DNA of 64,000 nt from Noviherbaspirillum cavernae. GTDB lineage: Bacteria > Pseudomonadota > Gammaproteobacteria > Burkholderiales > Burkholderiaceae_D. The stretch is from positions 1,240,001 through 1,304,000 of the forward strand of contig NZ_QYUN01000002.1 of NCBI RefSeq assembly GCF_003590875.1, given 5' to 3'. The translations under genes were made by a program, and so were the position numbers. Every line of letters starts with the position of its first letter. Positions within the stretch are counted from its first letter, which is position 1. Below, one piece after another: positions 52,399-62,975 of the stretch. The notes under the pieces are model-generated. The model had not been told where the DNA came from and ran no database searches. It was given only the letters and a program-made list of their open reading frames with translations.

Positions 52399-52937
52399 TG
52401 GACAGGTCTTTCGTATTTAGAGTCGAGGCGCACGATGCCGGCAATCGCGGCAATACGCTTGATCAGTTCAGAGATGCCTTGCAAGGCAAGCAGCGCGAAT
52501 CCAATCGGGACGACCAACTTGATCGGGTACAGCGGCAGGCCGCCAGCATTGGACGATTGTTCGAGAATGTCCCATGAGGGAAGGAACAATACTTTCCACG
52601 AAAGCCAGGTGAATAGCAGGCAAGCCGGAAGCAGAAAGACGATGACGCCGAACGTGTCGATCCAATGCTTGGTGCGCTCCGATACGTGGCCGTATATCAG
52701 GTCGACCCTGACATGTTCGTTCTTCTGGAACGTATAGGGAGCGCCCAGCATGACCGCCGCGCCAAACAGATGCCACTGCAGTTCAAGCGGCCAGTTGTTG
52801 CTCCAATTGAAACCATATCGGACCAAGGCGTTGGTAGCGCTAACGATGCAGGAAAGCAGAATTGCGATACTTGCCAGCCGGCCTACGCGCTCACCCAACA
52901 CGTCGATCCATCGGGATAGACGTAAAAGTAGTTGCAT
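52395..52937 (-). CDS. dctQ: TRAP transporter small permease DctQ
   Basis: The four-helix small membrane subunit of the TRAP transporter, 180 residues. Hydrophobic segments lie near residues 20-40, 55-75, 95-120 and 135-158. Family pattern: VRYGFNWSNNWPLELQWHLFGAAVMLGAPYTFQKNEHVRVD is present (cut here to NWPLELQWHLFGAAVMLGA and NEHVRVDLIYG). AAGGGGAA stands before ATG 52937. It is translationally coupled to dctM. Confidence 0.9.
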   Translation of the reverse strand: MQLLLRLSRWIDVLGERVGRLASIAILLSCIVSATNALVRYGFNWSNNWPLELQWHLFGAAVMLGAPYTFQKNEHVRVDLIYGHVSERTKHWIDTFGVIVFLLPACLLFTWLSWKVLFLPSWDILEQSSNAGGLPLYPIKLVVPIGFALLALQGISELIKRIAAIAGIVRLDSKYERPVQ

Positions 52938-53644
52938 GAATTTCCCCTTTTGATTGATGACAGGTTTTCAGTAGTTACGAGAAAGACGTTTTGCCGCCAT
53001 GCGAGTTTTCGGCACGAGAATCGATGCGAATGGATGATGCCGCTGCATTGTCAAAGCCATGCGCTGGAACGGAAATGTTGAAGCCGGAATGGGGGGAGGC
53101 GCCGCACAAATGTGGTGCCGATACAGGGCGGAATAGAAAAGAGAAGTGTCGGCTGACGCCGTTTGCTGCTTTTTCATTGCGCTTGCCGATACACTTCGGT
53201 AGTGCGTGTAAGAAAAACATTTTTGCTTGTCCCCGTAAATGAAAATCTTCTGCCCTGTCGCTTTTTCTTATTGAATGGTTGCATCTGCGACAATTTTTTC
53301 GTACGCGGGAGTATATGGCATTTCAACTTCAAAACGTACTTCGGTTTTTACGGATGCGCGAATTTTCTCGTGATGCAGTGCAAGGTCACGACCACCGTGA
53401 TCGCATTGTTATTGAGTTCATGTGCGATCCTGGTGGCGGGCAGGCTGGAGCAACATGCATCCCATGATGCGACCGGATTTTTTACTTTCGGCAGTCGCAA
53501 CTTCAGTAAATATTGGTTCTCATTCAAATGTTCACGGACGGATGCGGACGGACGAAACGCACCGGACCGGCCGCTTGCGCATGGCGGCGGCCATCTGATG
53601 TGTTCCAGGATGGCCGCTTTACCTGTTCCTGCTTCGATGCGCAA
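52938..53644. other. gene-poor region between dctQ and argH
   Basis: About 700 bases without a supported gene. The only candidate is a plus-strand frame from ATG 53373 beginning MQCKVTTTVIALLLSSCAIL, which looks like a lipoprotein signal (LLSSC), but its remaining ~85 residues run into argH on the other strand, have no family resemblance, and no ribosome site precedes it. Composition is more AT-rich than neighbouring genes. Confidence 0.4.
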
Positions 53645-55039
53645 TCAGGCCAGTTGCTTTCTAAGGTGCGCGATTGCGGCGCGCACCTGATTGGGCGCTG
53701 TGCCGCCGATATGGTCACGCGCGGCGACCGAACCTTCCAGCGTCAGAACGGTGAAGACATCTGCCTCGATCAGCGTCGAGAAGGTGCGCAACTCATCCAG
53801 TGACAGATCGCTCAAGTCGCAACCGCGATCCACGCATGCCCGCACTGCCAGCGCGACAGCTTCATGCGCGTCACGGAAAGGCAGGCCTTTCTTGACCAGA
53901 TAATCGGCCAGATCCGTCGCCGTTGCGTAACCCTGCAAGGCGGCGGCGCGCATCGCGTCGGGCTTGACGGAAATGCCGCGCGCCATGTCGGCGAAAATGC
54001 GCAGCGTGTCGGTGACTGTGTCGACCGTATCGAACAGCGGTTCCTTGTCTTCCTGATTGTCCTTGTTGTAGGCCAGCGGCTGGCCCTTCATCAGGGTCAG
54101 CAGGCCGATCAAATGGCCATTCACGCGTCCGGTCTTGCCGCGTGCAAGTTCAGGCACATCCGGATTCTTCTTTTGCGGCATGATGGACGAGCCGGTGCAG
54201 AAGCGGTCTGCAATGTCGATGAAGCCGACGCGCGGGCTCATCCAGATCACCAGTTCCTCCGACATGCGCGAGACATGGGTCATCACCAATGCGGCGGCCG
54301 CGCAGAATTCGATCGCGAAGTCGCGGTCCGACACCGCATCGAGGGAATTGCGGCAAACGTCTTCAAAGCCCAGCGTTTTCGCGACTCGCTCGCGGTCGAT
54401 CGGGAAGGTGGTGCCGGCCAGAGCGGCCGCGCCCAGCGGCAGGCGGTTGACGCGCCTGCGGCAATCGGCCATCCGTTCAGCATCGCGACCGAACATTTCG
54501 ACATACGCCAGCATGTGGTGGCCGAAGGTGATCGGCTGGGCGACCTGCATATGGGTAAAACCGGGCAGGATGGTGTCCGCATGCTGGTCCGCCAGATCGA
54601 CCAGTGCAATGCGCAGGTCGCGCAGCAAGCCGAGGATGTCGTCGATGGCCGCGCGCATGTAGAGACGGATGTCGGTTGCCACCTGATCGTTGCGGGAACG
54701 GCCGGTGTGCAGCCGCTTGCCGGCGTCGCCGACCAGTTCGGTCAGCCGTTTTTCGATATTGAGGTGGACGTCTTCGAGGTCAAGCAGCCATTCGAACTTG
54801 CCGGCTGCGATTTCGGATTGAATCTGCGTCATGCCGCGCTGGATGTCGGCGTAGTCTTGCGCGCTGATGATGCCCTGGTGGGCCAGCATCTCGGCATGCG
54901 CCAATGAGCCCTGGATGTCGGCATCCGCCAGTCGTTTGTCGAAAAAGACCGATGCGGTGTAGCGTTTTACCAAATCGGAGACGGGTTCGGAAAAGCGCGC
55001 CGACCAGGCCTCGCTTTTTTTGGAAAGTTGTGCTGTCAT
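53645..55039 (-). CDS. argH: argininosuccinate lyase ArgH
   Basis: Last step of arginine synthesis, splitting argininosuccinate to arginine and fumarate. 464 residues, fumarase/aspartase superfamily. The signature [20 protein letters not shown] lies near residue 283 and the earlier [13 protein letters not shown] near 105 is the usual substrate-binding block; the catalytic Ser is in the GSS segment. The gene is divergent from algZ, the same neighbourhood as in Pseudomonas (argH-fimS-algR-hemC). Confidence 0.97.
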   Translation of the reverse strand: MTAQLSKKSEAWSARFSEPVSDLVKRYTASVFFDKRLADADIQGSLAHAEMLAHQGIISAQDYADIQRGMTQIQSEIAAGKFEWLLDLEDVHLNIEKRLTELVGDAGKRLHTGRSRNDQVATDIRLYMRAAIDDILGLLRDLRIALVDLADQHADTILPGFTHMQVAQPITFGHHMLAYVEMFGRDAERMADCRRRVNRLPLGAAALAGTTFPIDRERVAKTLGFEDVCRNSLDAVSDRDFAIEFCAAAALVMTHVSRMSEELVIWMSPRVGFIDIADRFCTGSSIMPQKKNPDVPELARGKTGRVNGHLIGLLTLMKGQPLAYNKDNQEDKEPLFDTVDTVTDTLRIFADMARGISVKPDAMRAAALQGYATATDLADYLVKKGLPFRDAHEAVALAVRACVDRGCDLSDLSLDELRTFSTLIEADVFTVLTLEGSVAARDHIGGTAPNQVRAAIAHLRKQLA

Positions 55040-55062
55040 AGTTGTATCCCGGTGAATACGCG

Positions 55063-55068
55063 ATTATA
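55063..55068 (-). promoter_or_regulatory. -10 box candidate for argH
   Basis: Plus-strand ATTATA (minus TATAAT) lies 23 bases upstream of the argH start. At 17 bases the -35 position reads TGAGCG, a weak match. Confidence 0.35.
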
Positions 55069-55190
55069 AAACAAGCCCCATGCGACGCTCACGCAAATGG
55101 GGTGATCGATGAGCGGAATCCTGCCAGTCGTGCGTGACCGCCGGTTTCGGCTCATCGAATCGGTGCTTTTCAATAAACAAAAAACAATAA

Positions 55191-56237
55191 ATGCCCTTAT
55201 CCCTTGCCACGTTTGCCAAGCCGCCGGTCGAGATCGTCATTCCCGACTGCTGCAATATCGGGGTGATTTTCAGGGCGCTGTTGGTCGCCAACGGTGCGGT
55301 TCTGGTCGGGATACTGCTGCGAACGAGTAATTTTCATCTTGGCTTGATGGAGTTCGTCGAATCCACCATGCTGATTGAGCTGTCATGTCTGGCATCGCTG
55401 CTGGCGTTGTGCGGAATGCGGCGCGCCATCCGCACGATTCCGGCGTGGGGGCAGCGCGTCGCCTGCGCACTGGTGCCTGCTGCCGTGACGGGAGTCATCA
55501 TCCATTTCCTCTCGTCGCTTGAATGGCTGTGGAGCAGCTTCGAGAATTTGACTGCGCTGAAAGGAATGCTGGCCGCCGCGTTATTGGGCAGCGTGCTGCA
55601 GCACTATTTCGAGCTTCGCACGCGGGCTTTTTCACCGACCTTGCTGGAAGCGCGACTGCAGGCATTGCAGGCCCGGATCCGGCCGCATTTCCTGTTCAAC
55701 AGCCTCAATGCGGTGCTGTCGCTGATCCGCACGGAACCGCGCCGCGCCGAGACGACACTGGAAGACCTTGCGGATCTGTTTCGCGTGCTGATGCGCGATC
55801 CGCGCAGCATGGCGAGCATGGAGGATGAAATCCGCCTTTGCCAGCAGTACCTGTCCATCGAAAAAATCCGGCTCGGCGACCGGCTCCAGGTGGAGTGGCG
55901 AACAGAGAACCTGAGCGACGAAGTGCAGAGAAAGGCGCAAATTCCGGTTCTGCTTCTGCAACCGCTGCTGGAAAATGCGGTGCACCATGGCGTAGAGCCC
56001 GCCGACTCTCCGGTGTCGATATGCGTGCACATGAGCCGTTCGCTCGATCGCATCGAGATCGTGGTGATCAATCCCTATCACGGTGAAGCGCCGGCGGAAG
56101 CGGGCAACCACATGGCACTGAACAACATCCGCGAACGTCTGGCCCTGCTTTACGACGTCGAGGCGCAATTGACGACTTCGGTTGCGCGCGGCTTTTTCGA
56201 AGTACGCTTGCGCTTTCCTTTCATGACGAGCTCCTGA
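55191..56237 (+). CDS. algZ: LytS/AlgZ-type sensor histidine kinase
   Basis: A 348-residue histidine kinase with four predicted membrane helices in the first ~135 residues, no periplasmic domain, then a His_kinase region with LQALQARIRPHFLFNSLNAV near residue 160 (phospho-His) and a HATPase with LLQPLLENAVHHGVEP near 268 (N box). This is the LytS/AlgZ (FimS) architecture. The response regulator begins on the last base of its stop (TGATG). The start (MPLSLATF) is without clear ribosome site; it could be downstream. In Pseudomonas the pair controls alginate and twitching; here the target is unknown. Confidence 0.88.
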   Translation: MPLSLATFAKPPVEIVIPDCCNIGVIFRALLVANGAVLVGILLRTSNFHLGLMEFVESTMLIELSCLASLLALCGMRRAIRTIPAWGQRVACALVPAAVTGVIIHFLSSLEWLWSSFENLTALKGMLAAALLGSVLQHYFELRTRAFSPTLLEARLQALQARIRPHFLFNSLNAVLSLIRTEPRRAETTLEDLADLFRVLMRDPRSMASMEDEIRLCQQYLSIEKIRLGDRLQVEWRTENLSDEVQRKAQIPVLLLQPLLENAVHHGVEPADSPVSICVHMSRSLDRIEIVVINPYHGEAPAEAGNHMALNNIRERLALLYDVEAQLTTSVARGFFEVRLRFPFMTSS

Positions 56238-57025
56238 TGATCCCGCGACTTTTTATTGTGGATGATGAAGCGCCGGCACGGTCGCGGCTGAAGACGCTGC
56301 TGGCCGATATCGCGGCCGATTGTCCGCACGAACTGACGGGTGAAGCGGGTCATCCGAAGGAGGGGCTGGAAGCGATCGTCGATACCCGGCCGGACATCGT
56401 GTTGCTCGATGTGCAAATGCCTGGCATGACGGGTATCGAACTGGCTGCGCACCTGATGAAAGCCTTGCCAAATGCGCCTGCGATCATCTTCATCAGTGCA
56501 TACGATGAATATGCGCTCAAGGCCTTCGACGTGCATGCTCTCGATTACCTGCTCAAGCCGGTGCGCTCCTCGCGGCTGGCTGATGCGCTGCGGCGTGTGG
56601 CCGCGCTGCGTTTGCAGTCACAGCACGAGGCAATTGCTGCAGCAACCGCCATGCTCCAGACCAGGCGGCAGCATTTTTCCGTGCAGGAGCGCGGACGGCT
56701 TTTGCTGGTGCCGGTAGCCGACGTGCTTTACCTGAAAGCCGAATTGAAGTACGTCACGCTGCGCACGCGGACGCACGATTACTTGATTGAAGAATCATTG
56801 ACCTCGATCGAGGATGAAATGGCCGCGGTCTTTGTGCGCGTGCACCGCAATGCGCTGGTTGCGCGCAATGCGATTGCCGGCGTCGAGCGCGGCGTGCAGC
56901 CGGTCGATGCGGAGGGCGAGCACGACAAGGCGCAGGAATCCTGGCAAGTCATTCTGCACGGCGTCGACGAACGTCTTCCGATTTCACGGCGGCAGTGGCC
57001 AGTCGTGAAGGTGCTGGTGAAATAG
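56237..57025 (+). CDS. algR: LytTR-type response regulator AlgR-like
   Basis: A 262-residue regulator: receiver domain with DIVLLDVQMPGMTGIELA near residue 50 (phospho-Asp) and the KPVRSSRL end (Lys), then a LytTR DNA-binding domain (VADVLYLKAELKYVTLRTRT ... VHRNALVARNAIAGVE). It is partner of the overlapping algZ. The next gene, ppc, is convergent. Known AlgR regulates by binding sites not identifiable here. Confidence 0.9.
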   Translation: MIPRLFIVDDEAPARSRLKTLLADIAADCPHELTGEAGHPKEGLEAIVDTRPDIVLLDVQMPGMTGIELAAHLMKALPNAPAIIFISAYDEYALKAFDVHALDYLLKPVRSSRLADALRRVAALRLQSQHEAIAAATAMLQTRRQHFSVQERGRLLLVPVADVLYLKAELKYVTLRTRTHDYLIEESLTSIEDEMAAVFVRVHRNALVARNAIAGVERGVQPVDAEGEHDKAQESWQVILHGVDERLPISRRQWPVVKVLVK

Positions 57026-57087
57026 CCGCTGCGCCCACGTGCTCCCGTCGTGAAAACGAGAGCACCATCCGTCACACGTCTGACAAC

Positions 57088-59949
57088 TCAACCCGTATTG
57101 CGCAAGCCTGCAGCGATGCCGTTGATCGACAGATGAATCCCGCGCCGCACACGTTCATCGATCTTGCGTCCTTCCATCGCCGCTGCGCGGTGCCGCTTGA
57201 TCAGTTCCACTTGCAAGTGATTCAGCGGATCGAGATAGGCAAAGCGATTCTTGATCGACCGGGCCAGCAGCGGGTTGCCAGCCAGCCGGTCCTTTGCGCC
57301 GGTGATCACCGTCAGGCAAGCCGCGACGCGTTCATGCTCGTCCACGATGCGTTTGAAAATGCTGTTTCGCAGCTTCCTGTCGGCGACCAGCTGGGCGTAA
57401 CGGGATGCGACCGCGAGGTCGGTCTTCGACAAGACCATGTCCATGTTCGACAGCAAGGTGGCAAAGAACGGCCATTCCTTGAACATCGCGCGCAGCGTCG
57501 CAACGCGCTTGTTTCTTTCCTTGGCGTCGTCGCTGTCGTCCAGCCAGGATGACACTGCGTTGCCGAAGCCGTACCAGCCCGGCAACAGCAGGCGGCACTG
57601 GCCCCACGAAAAGCCCCACGGAATCGCGCGCAGGTCTTCAATCCGGCGCGTCGATTTGCGCGATGCCGGACGGGAGCCGATATTCAGTTCGGCGATTTCT
57701 GCGATCGGGGTCGAGGCGAAGAAATAATCGGTAAAGCCCGGCGTCTCATACACCAGATTGCGATAGGCCTTGTATGCCCGCTCCGACAGTTCTTCCATCA
57801 CGCTTTCGAATGCCGCGAGCTTTTTCGCGCGCCGGCCTTCCGTCGATTGCGGTGTCAGGCTGGCCTCCAGCGTGGCCGCGACCAGCAGCTCCAGGTTGCG
57901 GCGTCCGATTTCAGGGTTGGAGAATTTCGACGCGATGATTTCGCCTTGCTCGGTCAGCCGTATCTGTCCGTTCACCGTGCCTGCGGGCTGCGCGAGGATG
58001 GCCTCGTAGCTCGGGCCGCCGCCGCGTCCCACGGTGCCGCCACGGCCGTGGAACAGGCGCAGCTTGACGTTGGCGTTATCAAACACGTCAACGAGACCCG
58101 TTTCCGCCTTGTACAGCTCCCAGTTCGACGTGAGGAAACCGCCATCCTTGTTAGAGTCGGAATAGCCGAGCATGACTTCCTGCAAATTGCCTTTCCTTGC
58201 GATCAATGCTCGAACTGGCGGCAAGGACATCAGGCTTGCCATGATGTCGGCCGCGCATCGCAGGTCCGGGATGGTTTCGAACAGCGGGATGACCATCAGC
58301 TCCAGTTCCGCATTCGTGACCCTGTCGCCCTTGTCGTTCCATTCGATGCGCAGCAGGCCGGTTTCCTTTTGCAGCAGCAAAACCTCCAGCAGGTCCGATA
58401 CGGTTTCCGTATGCGAAATGATGTAGTTGCGTATCGCACGATCGCCGTAGCGTTGGCGGATCTCGCGTGCCGCGCGCAGGATCTCGAGCTCGGAATCGGT
58501 CTCGGTCGAATAGGCGATGTAGGGCGAATGGAGCGGACGCGGTTTCGACAGCTCCGTCAGCAGCAATTCCACCTTCGCTTGTTCCTCCAGATTCGCGTAA
58601 TCCGGCTCGACTTTCGCGCGCGCGAACAATTCAGCCAGCACGCGTTCATGCACGTCGGAGCTTTGACGCATGTCGAGCGTTGCGAGATGGAAGCCGAAAA
58701 TTTCCGACGCGCGTTTCAGCGTCGCCAGCCGCCGTCGGGCAAGCATGGCGCCGTGATGCGCGTTGAGCGAATCGACCAGTATCTGCAGATCCTGCGTGAA
58801 CTCGCCGGCGCTCGCATACGGCGCCGCCGGGCCGACTTCCTGCCGCAGGACGTGCGCTGCGCCCAGCGTGCGCGCAGTGGCGGCAAGGCGCGCATACAGG
58901 CCGATCAAGGCGCGGCGATACGGCTCGTCGGTGCGGTGCTCCGATTGATCCGGCGACGCATCCGCCAACGCCTGCAGCTCCGGGCTGACACCGATCAGCA
59001 GGGTGGAGATCGACAGTTCCGCGCCCAGCGTGTGCACTTCTTCCAGATAGAAATCGAGGATCGCGGTGGATTGACGTGTCAGCGCATGCCGCATCGTTCC
59101 GGCATTGACATTGGGATTGCCGTCCCGGTCGCCGCCTATCCAGCTGCCCATCTGCACGAAGGGCGGCAACGCGTGGCGCGCACGGTCGTGCCGTTGCGGG
59201 AACTGCGTTGCAATTTCGCTTTCGATGTCGTCGTACAAGCCCGGCAGCTCGCGCAGGAAGGTGATGCGGTAGTAGGACAGGGCGTTTTCGATTTCGTCCG
59301 CGACGGTGAGTTTCGAATACCGCAGCATGCGCGTCTGCCACAGCGTCGCGACGCAGGCGTGCAGCAGTTCGGTGTTCTGCGCCAGTTCCTTCGGTGTCAG
59401 TTGCCGGTCACGTTCCGCCAGCAGTTGCGCGATTTCACGTTCGGCATCGAGGATGCTCTTGCGCTGGACTTCCGTCGGGTGCGCCGTCAGGACGGGGGAG
59501 ATCAGTGCCTCCTTGAAAAAGCCGCGTACAGTCGCGCCCGATACGCCGGCCTCATCCAGCTTGCCGAGGGCATAGGCAATGCTGCCTTGCTGCGGCGTCG
59601 AGCCTGCCAGCAAATGTGCGCGGCGACGGCGATTGTGATGCTGGTCTTCGGCGATATTGGCGAGGTGCGAGAAATAGGAGAAGGCGCGGACCACGGAAAT
59701 GGTCTGGTCGCGCGTCAGTTTTTTCAGCAGCTTGTTGAGGTCTGCGCCCGACTGCGCATCGGACTCGCGGCGAAAGCGGACGGCCGTCTGGCGGATCGTT
59801 TCCACCACCTGGAAAACGGCTTCGCCTTCCTGGTCGCGCAGCACATCACCGAGCAGGCGGCCGAGCAGACGGATATCTTCTTTCAGTGGTGCATCTTTGT
59901 CGTTCGCGGATCTGGCGGTGCGCGCCAGGCTATTCGGTTGTTTTGCCAT
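57088..59949 (-). CDS. ppc: phosphoenolpyruvate carboxylase Ppc
   Basis: Anaplerotic enzyme that carboxylates phosphoenolpyruvate to oxaloacetate, 953 residues. The catalytic His region is [17 protein letters not shown] near residue 150; the second signature is [20 protein letters not shown] near 600; [13 protein letters not shown] follows near 640 and the C-terminus ends [12 protein letters not shown], typical of Ppc. ATG 59949 is used ([14 protein letters not shown]); a second ATG five codons upstream is possible. It is between algR and hemC, opposite in direction to both. Confidence 0.96.
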   Translation of the reverse strand: MAKQPNSLARTARSANDKDAPLKEDIRLLGRLLGDVLRDQEGEAVFQVVETIRQTAVRFRRESDAQSGADLNKLLKKLTRDQTISVVRAFSYFSHLANIAEDQHHNRRRRAHLLAGSTPQQGSIAYALGKLDEAGVSGATVRGFFKEALISPVLTAHPTEVQRKSILDAEREIAQLLAERDRQLTPKELAQNTELLHACVATLWQTRMLRYSKLTVADEIENALSYYRITFLRELPGLYDDIESEIATQFPQRHDRARHALPPFVQMGSWIGGDRDGNPNVNAGTMRHALTRQSTAILDFYLEEVHTLGAELSISTLLIGVSPELQALADASPDQSEHRTDEPYRRALIGLYARLAATARTLGAAHVLRQEVGPAAPYASAGEFTQDLQILVDSLNAHHGAMLARRRLATLKRASEIFGFHLATLDMRQSSDVHERVLAELFARAKVEPDYANLEEQAKVELLLTELSKPRPLHSPYIAYSTETDSELEILRAAREIRQRYGDRAIRNYIISHTETVSDLLEVLLLQKETGLLRIEWNDKGDRVTNAELELMVIPLFETIPDLRCAADIMASLMSLPPVRALIARKGNLQEVMLGYSDSNKDGGFLTSNWELYKAETGLVDVFDNANVKLRLFHGRGGTVGRGGGPSYEAILAQPAGTVNGQIRLTEQGEIIASKFSNPEIGRRNLELLVAATLEASLTPQSTEGRRAKKLAAFESVMEELSERAYKAYRNLVYETPGFTDYFFASTPIAEIAELNIGSRPASRKSTRRIEDLRAIPWGFSWGQCRLLLPGWYGFGNAVSSWLDDSDDAKERNKRVATLRAMFKEWPFFATLLSNMDMVLSKTDLAVASRYAQLVADRKLRNSIFKRIVDEHERVAACLTVITGAKDRLAGNPLLARSIKNRFAYLDPLNHLQVELIKRHRAAAMEGRKIDERVRRGIHLSINGIAAGLRNTG

Positions 59950-60080
59950 GTTGAATGAATGCAATCAGATGGAGAATGACAGTGCGGCCATGGGGCATGG
60001 TCCATAGTCGGGTGCATGATAAAATCTGCGCCTTGACTGCTTGGCGCTTCTTGCGTCAGCGAACATCGAAAGAGCACGTT

Positions 60081-61025
60081 TTGAAAGTATCTTTTCCCTC
60101 CAGATTGGTGATTGCGTCGCGTGAAAGTCGTCTTGCGATGTGGCAAGCGGAACATGTCCAGAACAGGCTTCGCAAATTATATCCGCAGTGCAATGTCGAA
60201 ATTCTCGGAATGACAACGAGAGGCGATCAGATCCTTGACCGCACGCTGTCGAAGGTCGGGGGCAAGGGCTTGTTTGTCAAGGAGCTTGAAGTCGCAATGT
60301 CCGAAGGGCGCGCTGATTTGGCCGTGCATTCGCTGAAGGATGTTCCGATGGAGTTGCCGGAAGGCTTTGCACTGGCAGCCGTGCTGGAGCGCGAAGATCC
60401 GCGAGACGCATTCGTGTCGAACGACTACGCATCGCTGGACGCGCTGCCGGACGGGGCGGTCGTCGGCACCAGCAGCTTGCGGCGTCAGGCATTGATCGCC
60501 GCGCGCTATCCCAAGCTGGTGGTGCGTCCCTTGCGCGGCAACCTCGACACGCGCCTCGCCAAATTGGATCGTGGCGAATATGCGGCAATCATTCTGGCCG
60601 CCGCAGGATTGAAGCGCCTCGGTTTGCCGCAGCGGATTCGCGCATTGATCGAACCGGAGCAAAGCCTGCCGGCACCGGGGCAGGGCGCGATGGCGATCGA
60701 AATATTGGCCGGGCGCGATGATCTGCGCCAGCTCCTTGCACCGCTTGATCACGAAGCGACTGCACAGGCGGTGGCGGCGGAGCGTACCGTGTCCAGATCG
60801 TTTGGCGGCAGCTGCCAGATACCGCTGGCCGCCTATGCCACGGTCGATGCGGGAACCATGCGCCTGCGCGCAATGGTCGCGACCCCCGATGGTCAGCGCA
60901 TCGCGACTGCGGAAGCCTCCGGTCCGGCGGATGCGCCCGGCGCGCTTGGCGAACAGATTGCAAAGGCAATGCAGGCGCAGGGCGCGGAGTTCATCCTCGC
61001 CGCATGCAAAGCGATGGATGTCTAG
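60081..61025 (+). CDS. hemC: porphobilinogen deaminase HemC
   Basis: Hydroxymethylbilane synthase, 314 residues. The cofactor-binding Cys is in [12 protein letters not shown] near residue 245; [18 protein letters not shown] (N-terminal) and [13 protein letters not shown] near 90 are family segments. I chose TTG 60081: it is preceded by AGAG at a suitable distance and gives [19 protein letters not shown], the proper length. The longer open frame from 59955 overlaps the ppc promoter region. hemD overlaps by eight bases. Confidence 0.93.
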   Translation: MKVSFPSRLVIASRESRLAMWQAEHVQNRLRKLYPQCNVEILGMTTRGDQILDRTLSKVGGKGLFVKELEVAMSEGRADLAVHSLKDVPMELPEGFALAAVLEREDPRDAFVSNDYASLDALPDGAVVGTSSLRRQALIAARYPKLVVRPLRGNLDTRLAKLDRGEYAAIILAAAGLKRLGLPQRIRALIEPEQSLPAPGQGAMAIEILAGRDDLRQLLAPLDHEATAQAVAAERTVSRSFGGSCQIPLAAYATVDAGTMRLRAMVATPDGQRIATAEASGPADAPGALGEQIAKAMQAQGAEFILAACKAMDV

Positions 61026-61788
61026 GAAAGTCGTCATCACTCGCCCGACGGCACAAGCACTCCCGCTCGCACAACAGGTAACGGGCGCAGGGCGCGACGC
61101 CATTGTTTTTCCCTTGCTTGAAATTCATCCTCTGCCGGACCTCGCGCCGCTCAGGATGGCTCTGCAGGATTTGAGCGGCTACGCCATGGTGGTGTTTGTC
61201 AGTCCGAATGCCATCGATGCCGCGTTCGGCGTATTGCCAGCCTGGCCGGACAACCTGCCGATTGCCGTCGTCGGCGAAGGCAGCCGCAAGGCACTTGCCC
61301 AGCATGGTGTGACTTCGTCGAATGCCACCATTTTCAGTCCTGTCAACAAACTGCGGACCGATTCGCAAACCTTGCTCGAAGTGCTCGATCTCGATGCCCT
61401 GCGTGGCAAGCGCGTATTGATCGTTCGTGGTGAAACCGGACGCGAGCTGCTCACCGATGCATTGCGTTCAAGCGGCATCGAAGTCATTCAACTTTCCGCC
61501 TATCGCCGCGCGGCGCCTGAACTGGATCAGGCACGGCGCGTCCAATTGACGCAGTTGCTGGAATCGCAGAATGACTGGATCGTGACAAGTTCGGAAGCAT
61601 TGCGCGTATTGATGCAGATGCTGAATCAACTCGATAACAACGATGCAGTCGCGAAAATGCAACATCAACGAATCATAGTGCCTCACGTCCGCATCGCCGA
61701 AACGGCGCAAATGCTGGGCTTGACGAATATCACCCTGACCGGATCAGGGGACGAACAGTTATTTGCCGCGTTACAATCCCGAGCATGA
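61018..61788 (+). CDS. hemD: uroporphyrinogen-III synthase HemD
   Basis: Closes and inverts ring D of hydroxymethylbilane to uroporphyrinogen III, 256 residues. The two-domain fold shows [22 protein letters not shown] at the start, [13 protein letters not shown] near 58, [19 protein letters not shown] near 125, and [12 protein letters not shown] near 185. The family is variable, so context matters: it overlaps hemC by eight bases and hemX by four. A longer reading from 60718 lies inside hemC and is not real. Confidence 0.92.
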   Translation: MSRKVVITRPTAQALPLAQQVTGAGRDAIVFPLLEIHPLPDLAPLRMALQDLSGYAMVVFVSPNAIDAAFGVLPAWPDNLPIAVVGEGSRKALAQHGVTSSNATIFSPVNKLRTDSQTLLEVLDLDALRGKRVLIVRGETGRELLTDALRSSGIEVIQLSAYRRAAPELDQARRVQLTQLLESQNDWIVTSSEALRVLMQMLNQLDNNDAVAKMQHQRIIVPHVRIAETAQMLGLTNITLTGSGDEQLFAALQSRA

Positions 61789-62957
61789 ACGAATTGCCAT
61801 CTTCCTCCGAGCCTGCAGGTTCCTCGACTTCCCGATTGAATCCTCCGCCACCCCAAACGAATGCTGGCGCGCCGGACAGGGCTCTTCAAGCGGACAATGC
61901 CTCCAATGCAGGCCGTATTCACCGCGCGATCTTCATCGCGTTGGGCGTCCTTGCCGTACTGCTGCTGACACAGTGGTGGATGTCTCATTCACGGATTTCA
62001 AGCCTGCAAGAGGAAACGGCGCAACGCCTCAAGAGTGGCGATGCCTTGAATGCCGAGACGAAAGTGCTGGTGAAATCGGTGCAGGAGGGCATGAAGGAGT
62101 TGCAGGGCAAGGTCAGCGTGCTGGAAAACAAGCAGCAGGAAGCCCAGAGCCAGCAATTGGCACTTGAGCAACTCTACCAGGATCTATCGAAGAACCGTGA
62201 CGACTGGGCGCTGGCCGAAATCGAACAGGTATTGTCCACCGCCAGTCAGCAGCTGCAGCTGGCCGGCAATGTGCAAGGGGCACTGATCGCCTTGCAAAAT
62301 GCCGACACGCGCCTGTCCAGTTCCGACAGGCCGCAATTCATCACGATCCGCCGTGCGATTGCACGCGATCTCGACAAACTGAAATCGCTGCCCAGCGTGG
62401 ACCTGCCGGGGCTGGCGGTGCGCCTCGATAGCGCCATCGGACAAGTCGATGCGATGCCCTTGTTATCGGATGAAAAGCCGGTGCAATCGGTGACGCAGCC
62501 CAAGACTGCACGCAGTGCGAAGAAGGCTGCCAATACGACCAGGACCACCGAGGAAAAAGGCAGTGCGGTGTCGGAATGGATGTCCCGGCTGGAAGAGAAA
62601 TGGCAAAGCTGGAGCAATGAAATGTGGACCGAGGTGCGCCAGCTGATCCAGGTCCGCCAGGTCGATACGCCGGACGCACTCCTGCTGTCGCCGACGCAAG
62701 CATTCTATGCGCGTGAAAATCTGAAACTGCGGTTGTTGAATGCGCGACTGGCTTTGTTGAGCCGTAACGAAAGCGCGTTCCGCAGCGACCTGATCGCGGC
62801 CCAGGACACGATTGCGAAGTATTTCGATACGCGTGCAAAGCAGACCCAGACGACGCAGGCCCTGCTGCGTCAGGTCCAGGCGAGCGACTTGTCGATCGAA
62901 ATGCCGACGCTCGCCGACAGCCTGAATGCCGTGCGCAATTACAAAGCAAAACCATAA
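61785..62957 (+). CDS. hemX: HemX family membrane protein
   Basis: A 390-residue HemX: cytoplasmic Pro/Ser-rich start (about residues 1-44), one membrane helix (HRAIFIALGVLAVLLLTQWW near 46-66), then a coiled-coil-rich periplasmic part (ISSLQEETAQRLKSGDALNA ... VSVLENKQQEAQSQQLALEQL). It was once called a uroporphyrinogen methyltransferase by gene-fusion errors, but lacks that domain. It overlaps hemD by four bases (ATGA) and precedes hemY; the function in heme synthesis is unclear. Confidence 0.9.
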   Translation: MNELPSSSEPAGSSTSRLNPPPPQTNAGAPDRALQADNASNAGRIHRAIFIALGVLAVLLLTQWWMSHSRISSLQEETAQRLKSGDALNAETKVLVKSVQEGMKELQGKVSVLENKQQEAQSQQLALEQLYQDLSKNRDDWALAEIEQVLSTASQQLQLAGNVQGALIALQNADTRLSSSDRPQFITIRRAIARDLDKLKSLPSVDLPGLAVRLDSAIGQVDAMPLLSDEKPVQSVTQPKTARSAKKAANTTRTTEEKGSAVSEWMSRLEEKWQSWSNEMWTEVRQLIQVRQVDTPDALLLSPTQAFYARENLKLRLLNARLALLSRNESAFRSDLIAAQDTIAKYFDTRAKQTQTTQALLRQVQASDLSIEMPTLADSLNAVRNYKAKP

Positions 62958-62975
62958 TACGTAGCCGTAGCCAAT

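Noticed and set aside
57847..59958. 703-codon plus-strand frame opposite ppc
   Set aside because: Shadow of Ppc, whose catalytic motifs are intact on the minus strand.
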